Notes under the pieces: generated by a model
Database searches by the model: none
Told to the model about the DNA's origin: nothing
The model's input: only the letters and a program-made list of their open reading frames with translations
Made by a program: the position numbers and the translations under genes
Part shown: positions 1 to 8,712 of the stretch, piece by piece
Layout of the letters: each line of letters starts with the position of its first letter
Position numbering within the stretch: position 1 is the first letter of the stretch
Source of the DNA: Streptomyces sp. SS1-1
GTDB taxonomy: Bacteria; Actinomycetota; Actinomycetes; Streptomycetales; Streptomycetaceae
Assembly (NCBI RefSeq): GCF_008973465.1
Contig: NZ_WBXN01000004.1
Location: forward strand, 310,001-374,000
Length of the DNA stretch: 64,000 bases
Reading direction: 5' to 3'

Positions 1-1503
1 CACGAACGGCGCCATGGCGCGCCCGGTGCCGTGCTCGGCCTTGAGCGTGCCGCCGGCGCCGAGGACGAGGTCGACCATGTCGGCGGTGAAGCGGGCGTAC
101 CGCTCCAGCTCCCCGTCGGAGTCGAACTCCTGGGTGAGCATGAAGTGCAGGTTGCCGTCCCGGGCGTGCCCGAAGATCACGGCGTCGTCGTAGCCGTGCC
201 GGGCGAACAGGTCGATCAGCCCCTCGCCGGTGGCGGTGAGCCGGTCCATCGGCACGGCCACGTCCTCCAGCAGGGCGGTCGTGCCCGGACGGCGCGCCCC
301 CGCGACCGCCGTGTAAAGGCCCTTGCGCAGCCGCCACAGCCGGTTCCGCTCCGCGGCGTCCCGGGTGAGCGTGGCGGGGGTGAGCGTGGGCAGCAGCCGC
401 AGCGCGGGCCGCGCGGCGGCGACGGTGTGCTCCAGCGCCTCGGCCTCGTCCTCCGCGAACTCGACGAGCAGGGCCGCGTGGCCGGCGACGGTGAGCCCGC
501 GCAGGGCCTCCACCGGGTCGCCGTACCGCTGGGCCACCTTGAGGGAGGCCGCGTCGAGGAGTTCCACGGTGCGGGCGCCGGCGGCGAGCAGCACGGGCAG
601 GCAGTCGGTCGCCTCGGCGAGGCCCGGCAGGACGAGCAGGCCCGTGGCGGTGTGCGGCAGGAGCGGGACCGTACGGAAGACGGCCTCGGCGACGAACCCG
701 AGCGTGCCCTCGCTGCCGACCATGAGCCGGGCCAGCGTCTCGGCCGGGGTGTCGTGGTCGAGGAAGGAGTTCAGCCCGTAGCCCATGGTGTTCTTCATGG
801 CGAAGAGCCGTTCCACCGTGGCCCGGGACGCGGCCGAGCCGCGCACGCGGTCCCGCAGCCGTAGCAGTCCCGCGTGCAGCTCGGGCTCGCGGGCCCGCAG
901 GGCCGCGTCCGCGTCGGCGTCCGCCGTGTCGACGACGGTCCCGGACGGCAGGACGAAGCGCAGGGACTCGATCGTGCGGTACGCGTTGTCGCGGGTGCCG
1001 CAGTTCATGCCGCTGGAGTTGTTGGCCACCAGACCGCCGATCGTGCAGGCGCTCTCACTGGCCGGGTCCGGCCCGAGCCGCCTGCCGTACCGGGCGAGAC
1101 GGGCGTTGGCCTGGCGGACGGTCAGCCCGGGCTGAAGCTGGATGCGGTGCCCGTCGTCCAGGATCTCCGCGTCCCGCCAGTGCGTACGGACGTCGATCTG
1201 GACGCCGTCGCCACCGGCCTGACCGGCGAGGCTGGTGCCGCCCGACCGCAGGGTCACGGGGACGCCGGCCTCACGGGCCCCGGCCATCAGCGCCCCGACC
1301 TCGTCTGCGGAGGCCGCGCGGACCACGGCGCGCGGGGTGAAGAGGTACGGGGAGGCGTCGTGAGCCGCCGCGATCCGGCGGGGCAGCGCGGTCGTGACCC
1401 GGGCCGGGTCGGCCACGCAGGAGGCGAGGACCTGAGCCAGCCGCTCGTCCGAGGGGGGCGGTGTCGCGGCGGCGGACGGGACGGAGGCGGTGGGGTGGTT
1501 CAT
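1..1503 (-). CDS. FAD-linked oxidase (D-lactate/glycolate oxidase type), C-terminus cut by window edge
   Basis: Reading leftward from ATG at 1503, 501 codons are open to the edge. The product resembles FAD-binding PCMH-type oxidases acting on 2-hydroxy acids (D-lactate, glycolate). Visible are the FAD-pyrophosphate loop RSGGTSLAGQ near residue 85, a VANNSSGMNCGT stretch, GSEGTLGFV, a C-terminal cap region with GHARDGNLHFM, and EHGTGRAMAPFV at the cut. That last motif is followed in many actinobacterial homologues by an Fe-S/CCG domain, which would lie outside this window. The cofactor class is clear; the substrate is inferred only at the level of 2-hydroxy acid. Confidence 0.9.
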   Translation of the reverse strand, partial: MNHPTASVPSAAATPPPSDERLAQVLASCVADPARVTTALPRRIAAAHDASPYLFTPRAVVRAASADEVGALMAGAREAGVPVTLRSGGTSLAGQAGGDGVQIDVRTHWRDAEILDDGHRIQLQPGLTVRQANARLARYGRRLGPDPASESACTIGGLVANNSSGMNCGTRDNAYRTIESLRFVLPSGTVVDTADADADAALRAREPELHAGLLRLRDRVRGSAASRATVERLFAMKNTMGYGLNSFLDHDTPAETLARLMVGSEGTLGFVAEAVFRTVPLLPHTATGLLVLPGLAEATDCLPVLLAAGARTVELLDAASLKVAQRYGDPVEALRGLTVAGHAALLVEFAEDEAEALEHTVAAARPALRLLPTLTPATLTRDAAERNRLWRLRKGLYTAVAGARRPGTTALLEDVAVPMDRLTATGEGLIDLFARHGYDDAVIFGHARDGNLHFMLTQEFDSDGELERYARFTADMVDLVLGAGGTLKAEHGTGRAMAPFV

Positions 1504-1757
1504 GGCTCCTCGGCGGCGCGACGGGGGGCGGGTCGCGGGGGAAGGCGGCTCGACGGGTCGCGTGGGACGACGGTGGGTCACGGGAGTATCAGGAGCAGGC
1601 CCGCCCGGTGTCAATAACTTTCAATCGGATGCGTGCGATGAAAATTAGTTACATCGAGACCGGTCCTGCTGAGTGACCTGAGCCACCTCACATCCGTCCG
1701 GCCTGCGTCGTCATGTCGGTGAGGGCAGCGAACGGCGCCCCGGAACGGAGTGAGGAC
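1504..1757. promoter_or_regulatory. divergent promoter region with an ECF41-like element at 1609-1635
   Basis: The segment separates the oxidase (leftward) from the SDR (rightward). On the plus strand TGTCAAT (1609-1615) is followed after exactly 16 nt by CGTG (1632-1635). The ECF41 promoter consensus as I remember it is TGTCACA and CGTC about 16 nt apart. An ECF41 sigma gene lies immediately downstream of the SDR. The stretch 1610-1665 is visibly AT-richer than its surroundings. The match is imperfect and the assignment is an inference. Confidence 0.45.
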
Positions 1758-2492
1758 ATGAAGGTTTTCATCGCTGGTGGACGCGGCCGCGTGGGGTCCC
1801 GCCTCGCCGACACCCTGGAGGCCGAGGGCATCGAGGTCGTCTCGGGAGGGCTGGAGGACGGGATCGACGTGATCTCGGGCAAGGGGCTCGCGGAGGCCCT
1901 TGTGGGAATCGACACCATCGTGAACGTCCTCAACACCCCCCGATTCGACGCGGAGGGGGCGGTCTCGTTCTTCGAGGGATCGATCGACACGCTCACCGCG
2001 GAGGGCGTGCGGGCAGGTGTGCGTCACCACATCGTGCTCTCCATCGTCGGCGTCGGGGAAGGTGACGCGTCCGAGGTCGGGTACTACCTCGGCAAGGTGG
2101 CACAGGAGAGGGCCCTGCGATCCGCGCCGATCCCCGCCACCATCGTTCGGGCCACGCAGTTCCAGAGCTATATCCCTGTCCTCATCGACCAGCACACCGT
2201 GGACGGAAAGGTTCTCGCTCCGCGGTCCTACATCCAGCCCGTCGCACTGGACGAAGTCGTCGATCTGCTCGCCGAGGCCGTCACGATGCCGGAACCGGGC
2301 AGTGAGGTCGAGATCGCCGGGCCCGACCGCTTCTTCCACGACGATCTCTTCCGCGCCACTCTGGCCCATCGCGGAGACCCTCGTGAGGTGGTCACCGTGG
2401 ACGGAGAGGGGCCCGTCGGGGCCATGGTCCCGCGTGGCGCGCACCGGAAAGGAACCGTGCGATACCCGATCACGGGAATCCCCACCGCCTGA
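1758..2492 (+). CDS. NmrA-type atypical SDR (NAD(P)-binding epimerase-like), partner of the ECF41 sigma gene
   Basis: The product has 244 residues. It begins with the dinucleotide-binding motif of atypical SDRs (GGRGRVGSRLA, residues about 7-17), then HHIVLSIVGVGE, the active-site-like YYLGKVAQE (Y and K spaced as YxxxK), and IVRATQF, all typical of the NmrA/SDR_a5 group. The start at 1758 is preferred over an in-frame upstream GTG because GGAGTGAGG lies just before it. The ECF41 sigma gene starts 46 nt downstream. ECF41 factors are known to sit beside COE proteins (carboxymuconolactone decarboxylase, oxidoreductase, epimerase), so this is the likely partner and target. A relative is at 36154. 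Confidence 0.88.
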   Translation: MKVFIAGGRGRVGSRLADTLEAEGIEVVSGGLEDGIDVISGKGLAEALVGIDTIVNVLNTPRFDAEGAVSFFEGSIDTLTAEGVRAGVRHHIVLSIVGVGEGDASEVGYYLGKVAQERALRSAPIPATIVRATQFQSYIPVLIDQHTVDGKVLAPRSYIQPVALDEVVDLLAEAVTMPEPGSEVEIAGPDRFFHDDLFRATLAHRGDPREVVTVDGEGPVGAMVPRGAHRKGTVRYPITGIPTA

Positions 2493-2538
2493 ATGCGAAG
2501 ATGAACACCGACGTGAATGACGAAACCAAGGGTGCCCC

Positions 2539-3528
2539 ATGTCGGAAGGCCTTCCCAACGCCTCAGCGCAATCCGCGGGAGCCGAGCGTGCGGAATCACG
2601 GGGCCTGGATTCGGTGATGGCGGAACGCCATCGTCTGCTGTCGCTGGCCTTCCGCATGATGGGCACCCTGGCGGACGCCGAGGACGTCGTGCAGGAGACA
2701 TACGTGAGGTGGTACCGCCTCGAACCCGAGGAACGGGACGCGATCGCCGTGCCCTCGGCATGGCTGACGCGCGTGGCCAGCCGCATCTCACTCGACCTGC
2801 TGGGTTCCGCACGCGCACGACGGGAGACGTACGTCGGGCAGTGGCTGCCGGAGCCGGTTCCGGCGGATCTCTTCGCAGGCACGGCGAATACACCACTGAA
2901 TTCCGGTCACTCCTCTGCCGATCCAGTGGAGCGCGTCACCCTCGACGAGACGGTCAGCATGGCGTTGCTGACGGTCCTCGAGGCCATGACCCCGGCAGAA
3001 CGAGTGACGTTCGTGCTGCACGACGTCTTCGGGGTCCCGTTCGGCGAGATCGCCGGTGTCGTGGGCCGTTCAGCCGCAGCAACAAGGCAATTGGCGACGT
3101 CCGCACGCCGCCACGTCCGACGAGGAAGACGCGCTGAGGTCTCTCCACACCAGCACGACGGCGTCGTCCGGGCCTTCCGTGACGCTGCCGTCGGAGGGGA
3201 CATCGAGGACCTGCTCCGCCTGCTGGCTCCGGACGTCGAACTGCGAGTCGAAGGCGGCGGTTTCGTCAATGCGGCGCCACGGGCCATCCGTGGCCCGGAT
3301 CATGTCGCCCGGTGGTTCCTTGGAGTACTGCGCAAGCAGCCGGCACTCCGTCTGGAGCGACGCGACACGGCTGACGGTCTCGGTTATGTTCTTCGAAATG
3401 GAGAGCACGGGCACGGAATTGCCACCTTCGACGTCAGCGATGATGGCATCACGCACGTGTGGCTGATGCTGAATCCGATGAAGCTGACGCATTGGCCGCT
3501 GGGTCGGTTCTCGGGATCACGCGTGTGA
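2539..3528 (+). CDS. ECF RNA polymerase sigma factor, ECF41 group (SigJ-like) with SnoaL-like C-terminal domain
   Basis: The product has 329 residues. Region 2 is at about 30-100 (FRMMGTLADAEDVVQETYVRW) and region 4 at about 150-190 (LTPAERVTFVLHDVFG-type helix, then FGEIAGVVGRS). A fused SnoaL_2-like domain runs from about 205 to the end. ECF41 proteins use this domain, not a separate anti-sigma, to tune activity through DGGGK-like and NPDKL-like motifs. Here these read EGGGF and LNPMKL, so both are present in variant form. The neighbouring SDR and its TGTCA-N16-CGT element support the group call. The ligand or signal is unknown. Confidence 0.9.
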   Translation: MSEGLPNASAQSAGAERAESRGLDSVMAERHRLLSLAFRMMGTLADAEDVVQETYVRWYRLEPEERDAIAVPSAWLTRVASRISLDLLGSARARRETYVGQWLPEPVPADLFAGTANTPLNSGHSSADPVERVTLDETVSMALLTVLEAMTPAERVTFVLHDVFGVPFGEIAGVVGRSAAATRQLATSARRHVRRGRRAEVSPHQHDGVVRAFRDAAVGGDIEDLLRLLAPDVELRVEGGGFVNAAPRAIRGPDHVARWFLGVLRKQPALRLERRDTADGLGYVLRNGEHGHGIATFDVSDDGITHVWLMLNPMKLTHWPLGRFSGSRV

Positions 3529-3555
3529 GCCGAGCCCGAAATGCCGGCTCCGCGC

Positions 3556-4479
3556 CTACGGCTGGCGCTTCCTCCGCCGCTGCACCGCCGTGTACGTCTC
3601 CTGGAGTGCCTCCGCCGCCGCGTCGTAGGTGCGCTGGGCCACGGCGACGAACAGACAGTCGACCAGGGCGAGTTGGGCGATGCGGCTCACCGTGGCGCCG
3701 GAGCGGAACGGGGTTTCGCGGGCGGATGTGGTGAGGACCAGGTCGGCCGCCTCCGCCAGGGATGACCGGGGGAAGTTGGTGAGGGCGACCGTGGTGGCGC
3801 CGCGGGCGGCGGCCACGGTCAGCGGCTCCACCGTGTCCTCCGTCTCGCCGGAGTGGGAGATCCCGATCGCCACGTCACCGGGGCCCAGCAGGGCGGTCGC
3901 CGTCAGGGCGGCGTGCACGTCCGTCCACACGAACGCGATGTGCCCGATGCGATGCAGCTTCTGGTGCAGGTCCTGGCCGACGAACGCGCTGGCGCCGACG
4001 CCGAAGATGTCGATGCGCCGGGCCTCGGTGATCGCGTCGACGGCACGGCCGAGGACCCCCGGGTCCACGCTGCGGGCGGTCTCGTCGAGCGCCCGGACCT
4101 CGTTGTAGATGATCTTCTTGACCACCTGTTCCAGGCTGTCGGACGGGTCGATGTCCGTCCCGAGCGCGGATCGCTCCCCGCCCACGGCCCGCTCGTGCGC
4201 GACCGCGGCGGCCAGCGCGAGCCGCAACTGGGGGTAGCTGCCGAAGCCGAGCGTCCGGCAGAACCGCAGCACCGTCGCCGGTGACGTGGCGGCCTGTTCG
4301 GCGAGCGCGCCGATGGAGAGTTCCGAACTGCCCGCCGGGTCCGCGAGCACGGCGTCCGCCACCCGCCGGAGAGACGGGGGCAGCGTGGGCCGGCCCGCCC
4401 GGATGCGGGTGAGGGCGTCGGCTCCGCCCCCACCGGAGGGGGCGCGCTCCGGCATCGAGGGCTCGTCCCGGCGGGTCAT
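3556..4479 (-). CDS. MurR/RpiR family transcriptional regulator (HTH plus SIS domain)
   Basis: The product has 307 residues from ATG at 4479, chosen because GGAGGAGG stands 7 nt upstream; an ATG eight codons earlier lacks a site. The N-terminal HTH_6 domain (about 30-100) contains AATSPATVLRFCRTLGFGSYP, a typical RpiR recognition helix region cut here for length. The C-terminal SIS domain (about 140-270) shows IDIFGVGASAFV and GISHSGETEDTV, the sugar-phosphate binding loops. Such regulators sense phosphosugars such as MurNAc-6-P. No sugar catabolic gene is adjacent, so the target is not visible here. It converges on the ECF41 gene with 27 nt between. Confidence 0.9.
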   Translation of the reverse strand: MTRRDEPSMPERAPSGGGGADALTRIRAGRPTLPPSLRRVADAVLADPAGSSELSIGALAEQAATSPATVLRFCRTLGFGSYPQLRLALAAAVAHERAVGGERSALGTDIDPSDSLEQVVKKIIYNEVRALDETARSVDPGVLGRAVDAITEARRIDIFGVGASAFVGQDLHQKLHRIGHIAFVWTDVHAALTATALLGPGDVAIGISHSGETEDTVEPLTVAAARGATTVALTNFPRSSLAEAADLVLTTSARETPFRSGATVSRIAQLALVDCLFVAVAQRTYDAAAEALQETYTAVQRRRKRQP

Positions 4480-4574
4480 CTGCTTCCTCCTCCACCGGAT
4501 CACGGGCGCTTACACACCGCGACAGGCAGTTAATCACAACGCCGACGAGTGCCCACTTCGGTTCCACGACCTGG

Positions 4575-5567
4575 TCACGGGCCTCCGCGCAGCCTCAAGG
4601 ACGCCGCCACCGGGAGGTGATCACTGTCCGTAGCCGGAAGTGTCCAGGCCGACCGGGGCTCCACTCCCCGGACCAGGATGTGGTCGATCCGCGCCAGCGG
4701 GAACCAGGCGGGCCAGCTCAGGCCGAAGCCCTTCCCCGCCACGTCCTGGGCCGAGCGCAGATCCGAGGTCAGGACGGACAGGGCGTCGTCGTCCGTCGTG
4801 CCGTTGAGGTCACCCACGAGGACCGTCCGGGCGAGTGGTTCGGCACGCAGCGCGGCGGCGAGACGCCGGGCACCGGCGTCCCGGGCGTCCGTCCCGAACC
4901 CCGACGTGACGCCGAAGCGGACGGACGACAGATGGGCGACGTACACGGCGACGGGCCCCTCAGAGGTGCGGACGGTGGCCCGCAGGGCGCGGGGCCAGGG
5001 CGCGATGTCGACGGTGCGGGCGTCGGCGAGGGGATAGCGGCTCCACAGGCCGACCGTGCCGTGCACCGAGTGGTACGGGTGACCGGCGGCCAGCGCGCGC
5101 TCGTAGACCGGCGTGTTGTCCCCCAGCTCCTCCAGGGCGAGTACGTCGGCGCCGGAGGCGGCCAGGGCGCGGGCCGTGCGGGCCGGGTGCGGATTGTGCT
5201 CGTTGACGTTGTGCGTCACGACGGTCAGGTCTCCGCCCGCCGCACGCTTGTCGACGCAGCGCCCGCCGAACAGGGAGGTCCACACGATGGCGGGCAGGAG
5301 CAGGGCCACGGCGGCCGTGGCGGAGCGCCGGACCACCGCGCACACGAGGAGCACCGGGACCGCGAGGCCGGTCCAGGGCAGGAACGTCTGGAGCAGACTT
5401 CCGAGGTGGCCGGGCCGGTCGGGGATCAAGGAGGGGGCCGGCATGGTCGCGGCGGCCAGAAGCGCGAGCAGGGCGATGATCCGGCCTCTGCGCCAGATGC
5501 CGTCGTACCGGTCCGGGCGTCGTGGACGGGCGGGGGTAACCGGCGAGGGGTCGAGGAGTGCGGTCAT
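4575..5567 (-). CDS. VanJ/StaP-like membrane-anchored endonuclease/exonuclease/phosphatase-family protein
   Basis: The product has 330 residues. Three hydrophobic segments occupy about residues 30-100 (starting IIALLALLAAATMPAPSLI). They are followed by an extracytoplasmic EEP domain with THNVNEHN, LEELGDN, GLWSRYPL, VAYHLSS-type VYVAHLSS, GDLNGT, DHILV and SDHLPV. These are the metal-binding and catalytic motifs of the fold. The architecture and several strings match VanJ of S. coelicolor, a teicoplanin-resistance protein reported to act on undecaprenyl pyrophosphate. It starts 7 nt after the carboxypeptidase stop, so the two are co-transcribed. The family is sure; the exact substrate is inference. 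Confidence 0.85.
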   Translation of the reverse strand: MTALLDPSPVTPARPRRPDRYDGIWRRGRIIALLALLAAATMPAPSLIPDRPGHLGSLLQTFLPWTGLAVPVLLVCAVVRRSATAAVALLLPAIVWTSLFGGRCVDKRAAGGDLTVVTHNVNEHNPHPARTARALAASGADVLALEELGDNTPVYERALAAGHPYHSVHGTVGLWSRYPLADARTVDIAPWPRALRATVRTSEGPVAVYVAHLSSVRFGVTSGFGTDARDAGARRLAAALRAEPLARTVLVGDLNGTTDDDALSVLTSDLRSAQDVAGKGFGLSWPAWFPLARIDHILVRGVEPRSAWTLPATDSDHLPVAASLRLRGGP

Positions 5568-5574
5568 GGCCGCC

Positions 5575-6573
5575 TCACCGGCTTCCGGCGGCGTTCACGG
5601 CCCCGGACTCGGTACCGGACATCCGGTGCCGTACCGCCTCAACGAGTTCGCGGCTGCTGTCGAAGACCGCCCGCAGACCCTCCTGGGGGCTGGTGCCGGC
5701 CCGTTGGTGCAGGACGACGCCGAGGGCGAGGTGCTCCCGTCCGCGCCGGTCGGGCACGGTGACCGCCCACATCAGCGCGCCGCCCGCGGGGGTGCTGGAG
5801 CCGGTCTTGATGCCGATCACGCCCGGGGTGTCCAGCAGCGTGTTGGTGTTCGGGAGGGTGCGGGGCGAACCCGGAACGGTGGTGCGGGGCTGGGCGACGA
5901 CGGACCGGAACGCCTTGTCCCGCATGACCTGGCGGGCGAGTCTCAGCTGGTCGGCGGCGGTGCTCGTGGTGGTGGGCTCGAGGCCGCTGGCTCCGGTGTA
6001 GGTGGTCCGGCGCATGCCGAGCGCGTCGGCGGCCCGGTTCATCTTCGTCACGAACGCCTCCTCCGAGCCGGCGTCCCAGCGGGCCAGCAGCCGGGCGACG
6101 TTGTTCCCGGACGGGACCAGCATCAGTTCCAGCAGTCGCCGTTCGCTCAGCCGTTCCCCCCGCTCCAGCGGGACGGTCGACTCCACGCCGGAGACGGACT
6201 CGTCGGCGGCCCGCTGGTCGACGGTGATCCGGGGGCCGGGCGTGCCGTCCCGCAGCGGGTGGTCGCTCAGGATCACGTAGGCCGTCATGACCTTCGTGAC
6301 GCTGGCGATCGGCACCGGTGTGCGCGAGCCGTGGGAGCCCAGGTCGCCTCGGTCGCCGAGGCCGTCGATCCGTACGGCCGCCTGCCCTTCCTGGGGCCAC
6401 GGCAGCTTCCACGACGGCGCCGGTGGGGTGCCCGGTGGGTCACCCGCGCCGAGGACGGTGGCGCCGAGCGTCAGCAGGGCGGCCAGGGACAGAGTGCCGG
6501 TCGAGATGAGCAGGGGGCGGCGCCTGAGGGGCCAGGTCCGGGGGCGGAGTGCGGGGTCGGGCGTCGGGGGCAT
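5575..6573 (-). CDS. secreted or membrane-anchored D-alanyl-D-alanine carboxypeptidase (peptidase S11)
   Basis: The product has 332 residues. A twin-arginine-rich start with one hydrophobic segment (about 20-42) acts as signal or anchor. The three penicilloyl-serine transferase motifs are intact: SVTK at 91-94 (nucleophile S91), SGN at 155-157 and KTG at 256-258. The enzyme should trim the terminal D-Ala from peptidoglycan stem peptides outside the membrane. It is followed at once by the VanJ-like gene and preceded, 143 nt away, by a two-component system in the same direction. That context suggests a cell-envelope adaptation unit. Short length and lack of a PBP5 C-terminal domain fit the DacF/VanY-like streptomycete type. 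Confidence 0.92.
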   Translation of the reverse strand: MPPTPDPALRPRTWPLRRRPLLISTGTLSLAALLTLGATVLGAGDPPGTPPAPSWKLPWPQEGQAAVRIDGLGDRGDLGSHGSRTPVPIASVTKVMTAYVILSDHPLRDGTPGPRITVDQRAADESVSGVESTVPLERGERLSERRLLELMLVPSGNNVARLLARWDAGSEEAFVTKMNRAADALGMRRTTYTGASGLEPTTTSTAADQLRLARQVMRDKAFRSVVAQPRTTVPGSPRTLPNTNTLLDTPGVIGIKTGSSTPAGGALMWAVTVPDRRGREHLALGVVLHQRAGTSPQEGLRAVFDSSRELVEAVRHRMSGTESGAVNAAGSR

Positions 6574-6716
6574 GGGGGCGTCTCCACAGGTCGGCGTGCG
6601 CGGCGTTCACGCACACCGGTCACTGTGGGCGGTCCGGATGTCGGGGTGACCGTGGCCGGGTCTTCGCTTCCGCTCGGCCATGCGTCCGTCACGTAACAGG
6701 GTCCGAGGGAGGGGTG

Positions 6717-7973
6717 CTAGCCGGTCGCCGGCAGGCGGAGCGTGGCGACAGCGCCGCCGTCGGGGGCGTTCGCGAAGGACAGCGACGCGCCGATGACGCG
6801 GGCCTGGCCGAGCGCGATGGTGAGGCCCAGACCGTGGCCGCGGCCCCGTTCCGGTGTCCCGGTGCGGAAGCGCTGGGGTCCGTCGGCGAGCAGGTCCTCG
6901 GGGAAGCCGGGACCGTGGTCCCGCACGGTGACCGTGGTCCCGGCGACCGTCACCTCGACGGGCCGCCGACCGTGCCGGTGGGCGTTGACGACCAGGTTGG
7001 TGACGATACGGTCCAGGCGCCGCGGGTCGGTCTCGACGCGGGCGGCGTCGTACGTGGTGAGGGGCGTCTCCAGCCCCGTACGGCTCAGGGACTCCGCCAC
7101 TGCCTCCGCCAGCGGCACGGGCCTGGCGTCGGCCCCCTCGGCGCCCGCGTCGAGCCGGGAGATCTCCAGCAGGTCCTCGACCAGTGTGCGCAGGACGTGG
7201 ACGCGGTCCTGGACCAGCTCGGTGGCCTCGCCCTCGGGCAGCAGTCCGCTCGCGGTGACCAGGCCCATCAGCGGGGTGCGCAGTTCGTGCGCGACGTCGG
7301 CGGTGAAGCGCTGCTCGGTGAGGAGCCGCTGGTGCAGGCTGTCGGCCATCGAGTCGACCGTGGCCGAGATGTCGGTGATCTCGTCGCCGCCCCGGCCGCC
7401 GGCCTTCGTGCGGGCGGTCAGGTCACCGGCGGCGATACGGCGTGCGGTGTGCGCGACCCGCCGCAGTCTTCGGTGCGGGAGTTCCGCGGCGAGCGCCGCG
7501 AGCGGCACCACGACGCCCAGCGTGAGCAGCGAGTACTTCCACATGTGCCGGTCCAGGGCCCGGCGGGTGAGCAGATCGCTGGTCATGTCGGTCTCCACGG
7601 CGGCCGGCTCGCCGTGGTAGGTCCTCGCCGCCCACATGGAGGGGTGGTCGCCGGGGCCGTCCGCGTCGTACCACGTGACGGACCCGCCGCTCGTGTCCTG
7701 GCCGCCGCGCAGCCGGTGCAGCAGTTCGCCGGGGAGTTCCCCGGGAGCGGTGCGGAGGCCGTCCGGTGGGGTGCCGTCGCGCTCGTAGTCGTCCAGGGCC
7801 CGGTCCAGTGCCGCCACGGCCTTGGCGCCGCCGTCGTTCATGGACCGGTCGAGGGTGCTGGTGTGCACCAGCCGGCCGACGGTCAGCGCGACGGCGCAGC
7901 AGCAGACGGCGACGAGCAGGGCGATCTTCCAGCGCAGCGAACGCCAGTTGCGCAGGTCACGGAGGACGTCCAT
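6717..7973 (-). CDS. sensor histidine kinase of a two-component system
   Basis: The product has 418 residues from ATG at 7973, one nucleotide after the regulator stop (TGACATG). TM1 is at about 16-36, an extracytoplasmic sensor of about 110 residues follows, TM2 is at about 147-165, then HAMP, and a HisKA box FTADVAHELRTP with phospho-accepting H229. The ATPase domain has N (NLVVNAHRHG), G1 (VRDHGPGFP) and G2 (GRGHGLGL) boxes. A longer reading frame extends upstream inside the regulator gene, but the start used here gives the normal N-terminus of the class. The signal is unknown; the downstream carboxypeptidase and VanJ-like phosphatase point to envelope state. Confidence 0.93.
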   Translation of the reverse strand: MDVLRDLRNWRSLRWKIALLVAVCCCAVALTVGRLVHTSTLDRSMNDGGAKAVAALDRALDDYERDGTPPDGLRTAPGELPGELLHRLRGGQDTSGGSVTWYDADGPGDHPSMWAARTYHGEPAAVETDMTSDLLTRRALDRHMWKYSLLTLGVVVPLAALAAELPHRRLRRVAHTARRIAAGDLTARTKAGGRGGDEITDISATVDSMADSLHQRLLTEQRFTADVAHELRTPLMGLVTASGLLPEGEATELVQDRVHVLRTLVEDLLEISRLDAGAEGADARPVPLAEAVAESLSRTGLETPLTTYDAARVETDPRRLDRIVTNLVVNAHRHGRRPVEVTVAGTTVTVRDHGPGFPEDLLADGPQRFRTGTPERGRGHGLGLTIALGQARVIGASLSFANAPDGGAVATLRLPATG

Positions 7974-7974
7974 G

Positions 7975-8712
7975 TCAGCGCCGCAGCTTGTAGCCGAAGC
8001 CGCGTACGGTCTCCACGCGCTCGGCTCCGATCTTCCTGCGCAGCCGCTGCACGCACAGGTCGACGACCCGGCTGTCGCCGTCCCAGCCGTAGTCCCACAC
8101 GGTCCGCAGCAGGGTCTGCCGGTCGAGCACGATGCCGGGATTGGCGGCGAACTCCAGCAGCAGCCGCAGTTCCGTGGGGGCCAGCGCGACGGCACGCCCC
8201 GCCACGGAGACCTCGAGACCCGCGGTGTCGATGACGAGGTCGCCGAAGACGAGCCGGGTGCCGGGCTCGGGGAGCGAGGGTTCCGTGCCTGCGGGGGCGG
8301 CACGGGGTCCGTCGGGGGTGGGGGCGTAGACCGCCCGCCGCAGGAGGGAGCGGATACGGGCCACCAGGACGGCGGTGTCGACGGGCTTGACCACGTAGTC
8401 GTCGGCGCCCGCCTCCAGGCCGGAGACGATGTCCAGGGCGTCGCCGCGCGCGGACATCATGAGGATCGGGTCCATGCTGGTCTCCCTGATCCGGCGGCAC
8501 AGCCCGATGCCGTCGAGGCCGGGCAGCATCACGTCGAGCAGCAGCAGGTCGTGGCGGCCCTCCCGGAACAGCTCCAGGCCGGTCAGACCGTCGGCGGCGC
8601 CGGTGACGCGGTAGCCGTAGCGCTCCAGCGCCAGGGTGAGAGATCTGCGGATCACGTCGTCGTCCTCGACCAGCAGGATCGACACGGGTGCCGGGGTGTC
8701 CCCGTCAGCCAT
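7975..8712 (-). CDS. OmpR-family response regulator (CseB-like in its receiver sequence)
   Basis: The product has 245 residues. The receiver domain has the acidic pocket E16-D18, phospho-acceptor D60 (LLLDVMLPG), S87 and K109. A winged-helix domain starts near 150, with LAPTELRLLLEF and a C-terminal VRGFGYKLRR that is standard for OmpR/PhoB regulators. ATG 8712 is preceded by GAAGGAAGG. It forms an operon with the kinase, and probably with the carboxypeptidase and phosphatase. OmpR-type regulators bind direct repeats about 11 bp apart. Such an array lies 170-240 nt upstream, in the region shared with the divergent monooxygenase. Confidence 0.94.
   Translation of the reverse strand: MADGDTPAPVSILLVEDDDVIRRSLTLALERYGYRVTGAADGLTGLELFREGRHDLLLLDVMLPGLDGIGLCRRIRETSMDPILMMSARGDALDIVSGLEAGADDYVVKPVDTAVLVARIRSLLRRAVYAPTPDGPRAAPAGTEPSLPEPGTRLVFGDLVIDTAGLEVSVAGRAVALAPTELRLLLEFAANPGIVLDRQTLLRTVWDYGWDGDSRVVDLCVQRLRRKIGAERVETVRGFGYKLRR

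Noticed and set aside
7974-8303. N-terminal extension of the histidine kinase into the regulator gene
   Set aside because: The open frame runs on by chance. The kinase start at 7973 is 1 nt after the regulator stop and gives the normal TM1 position.
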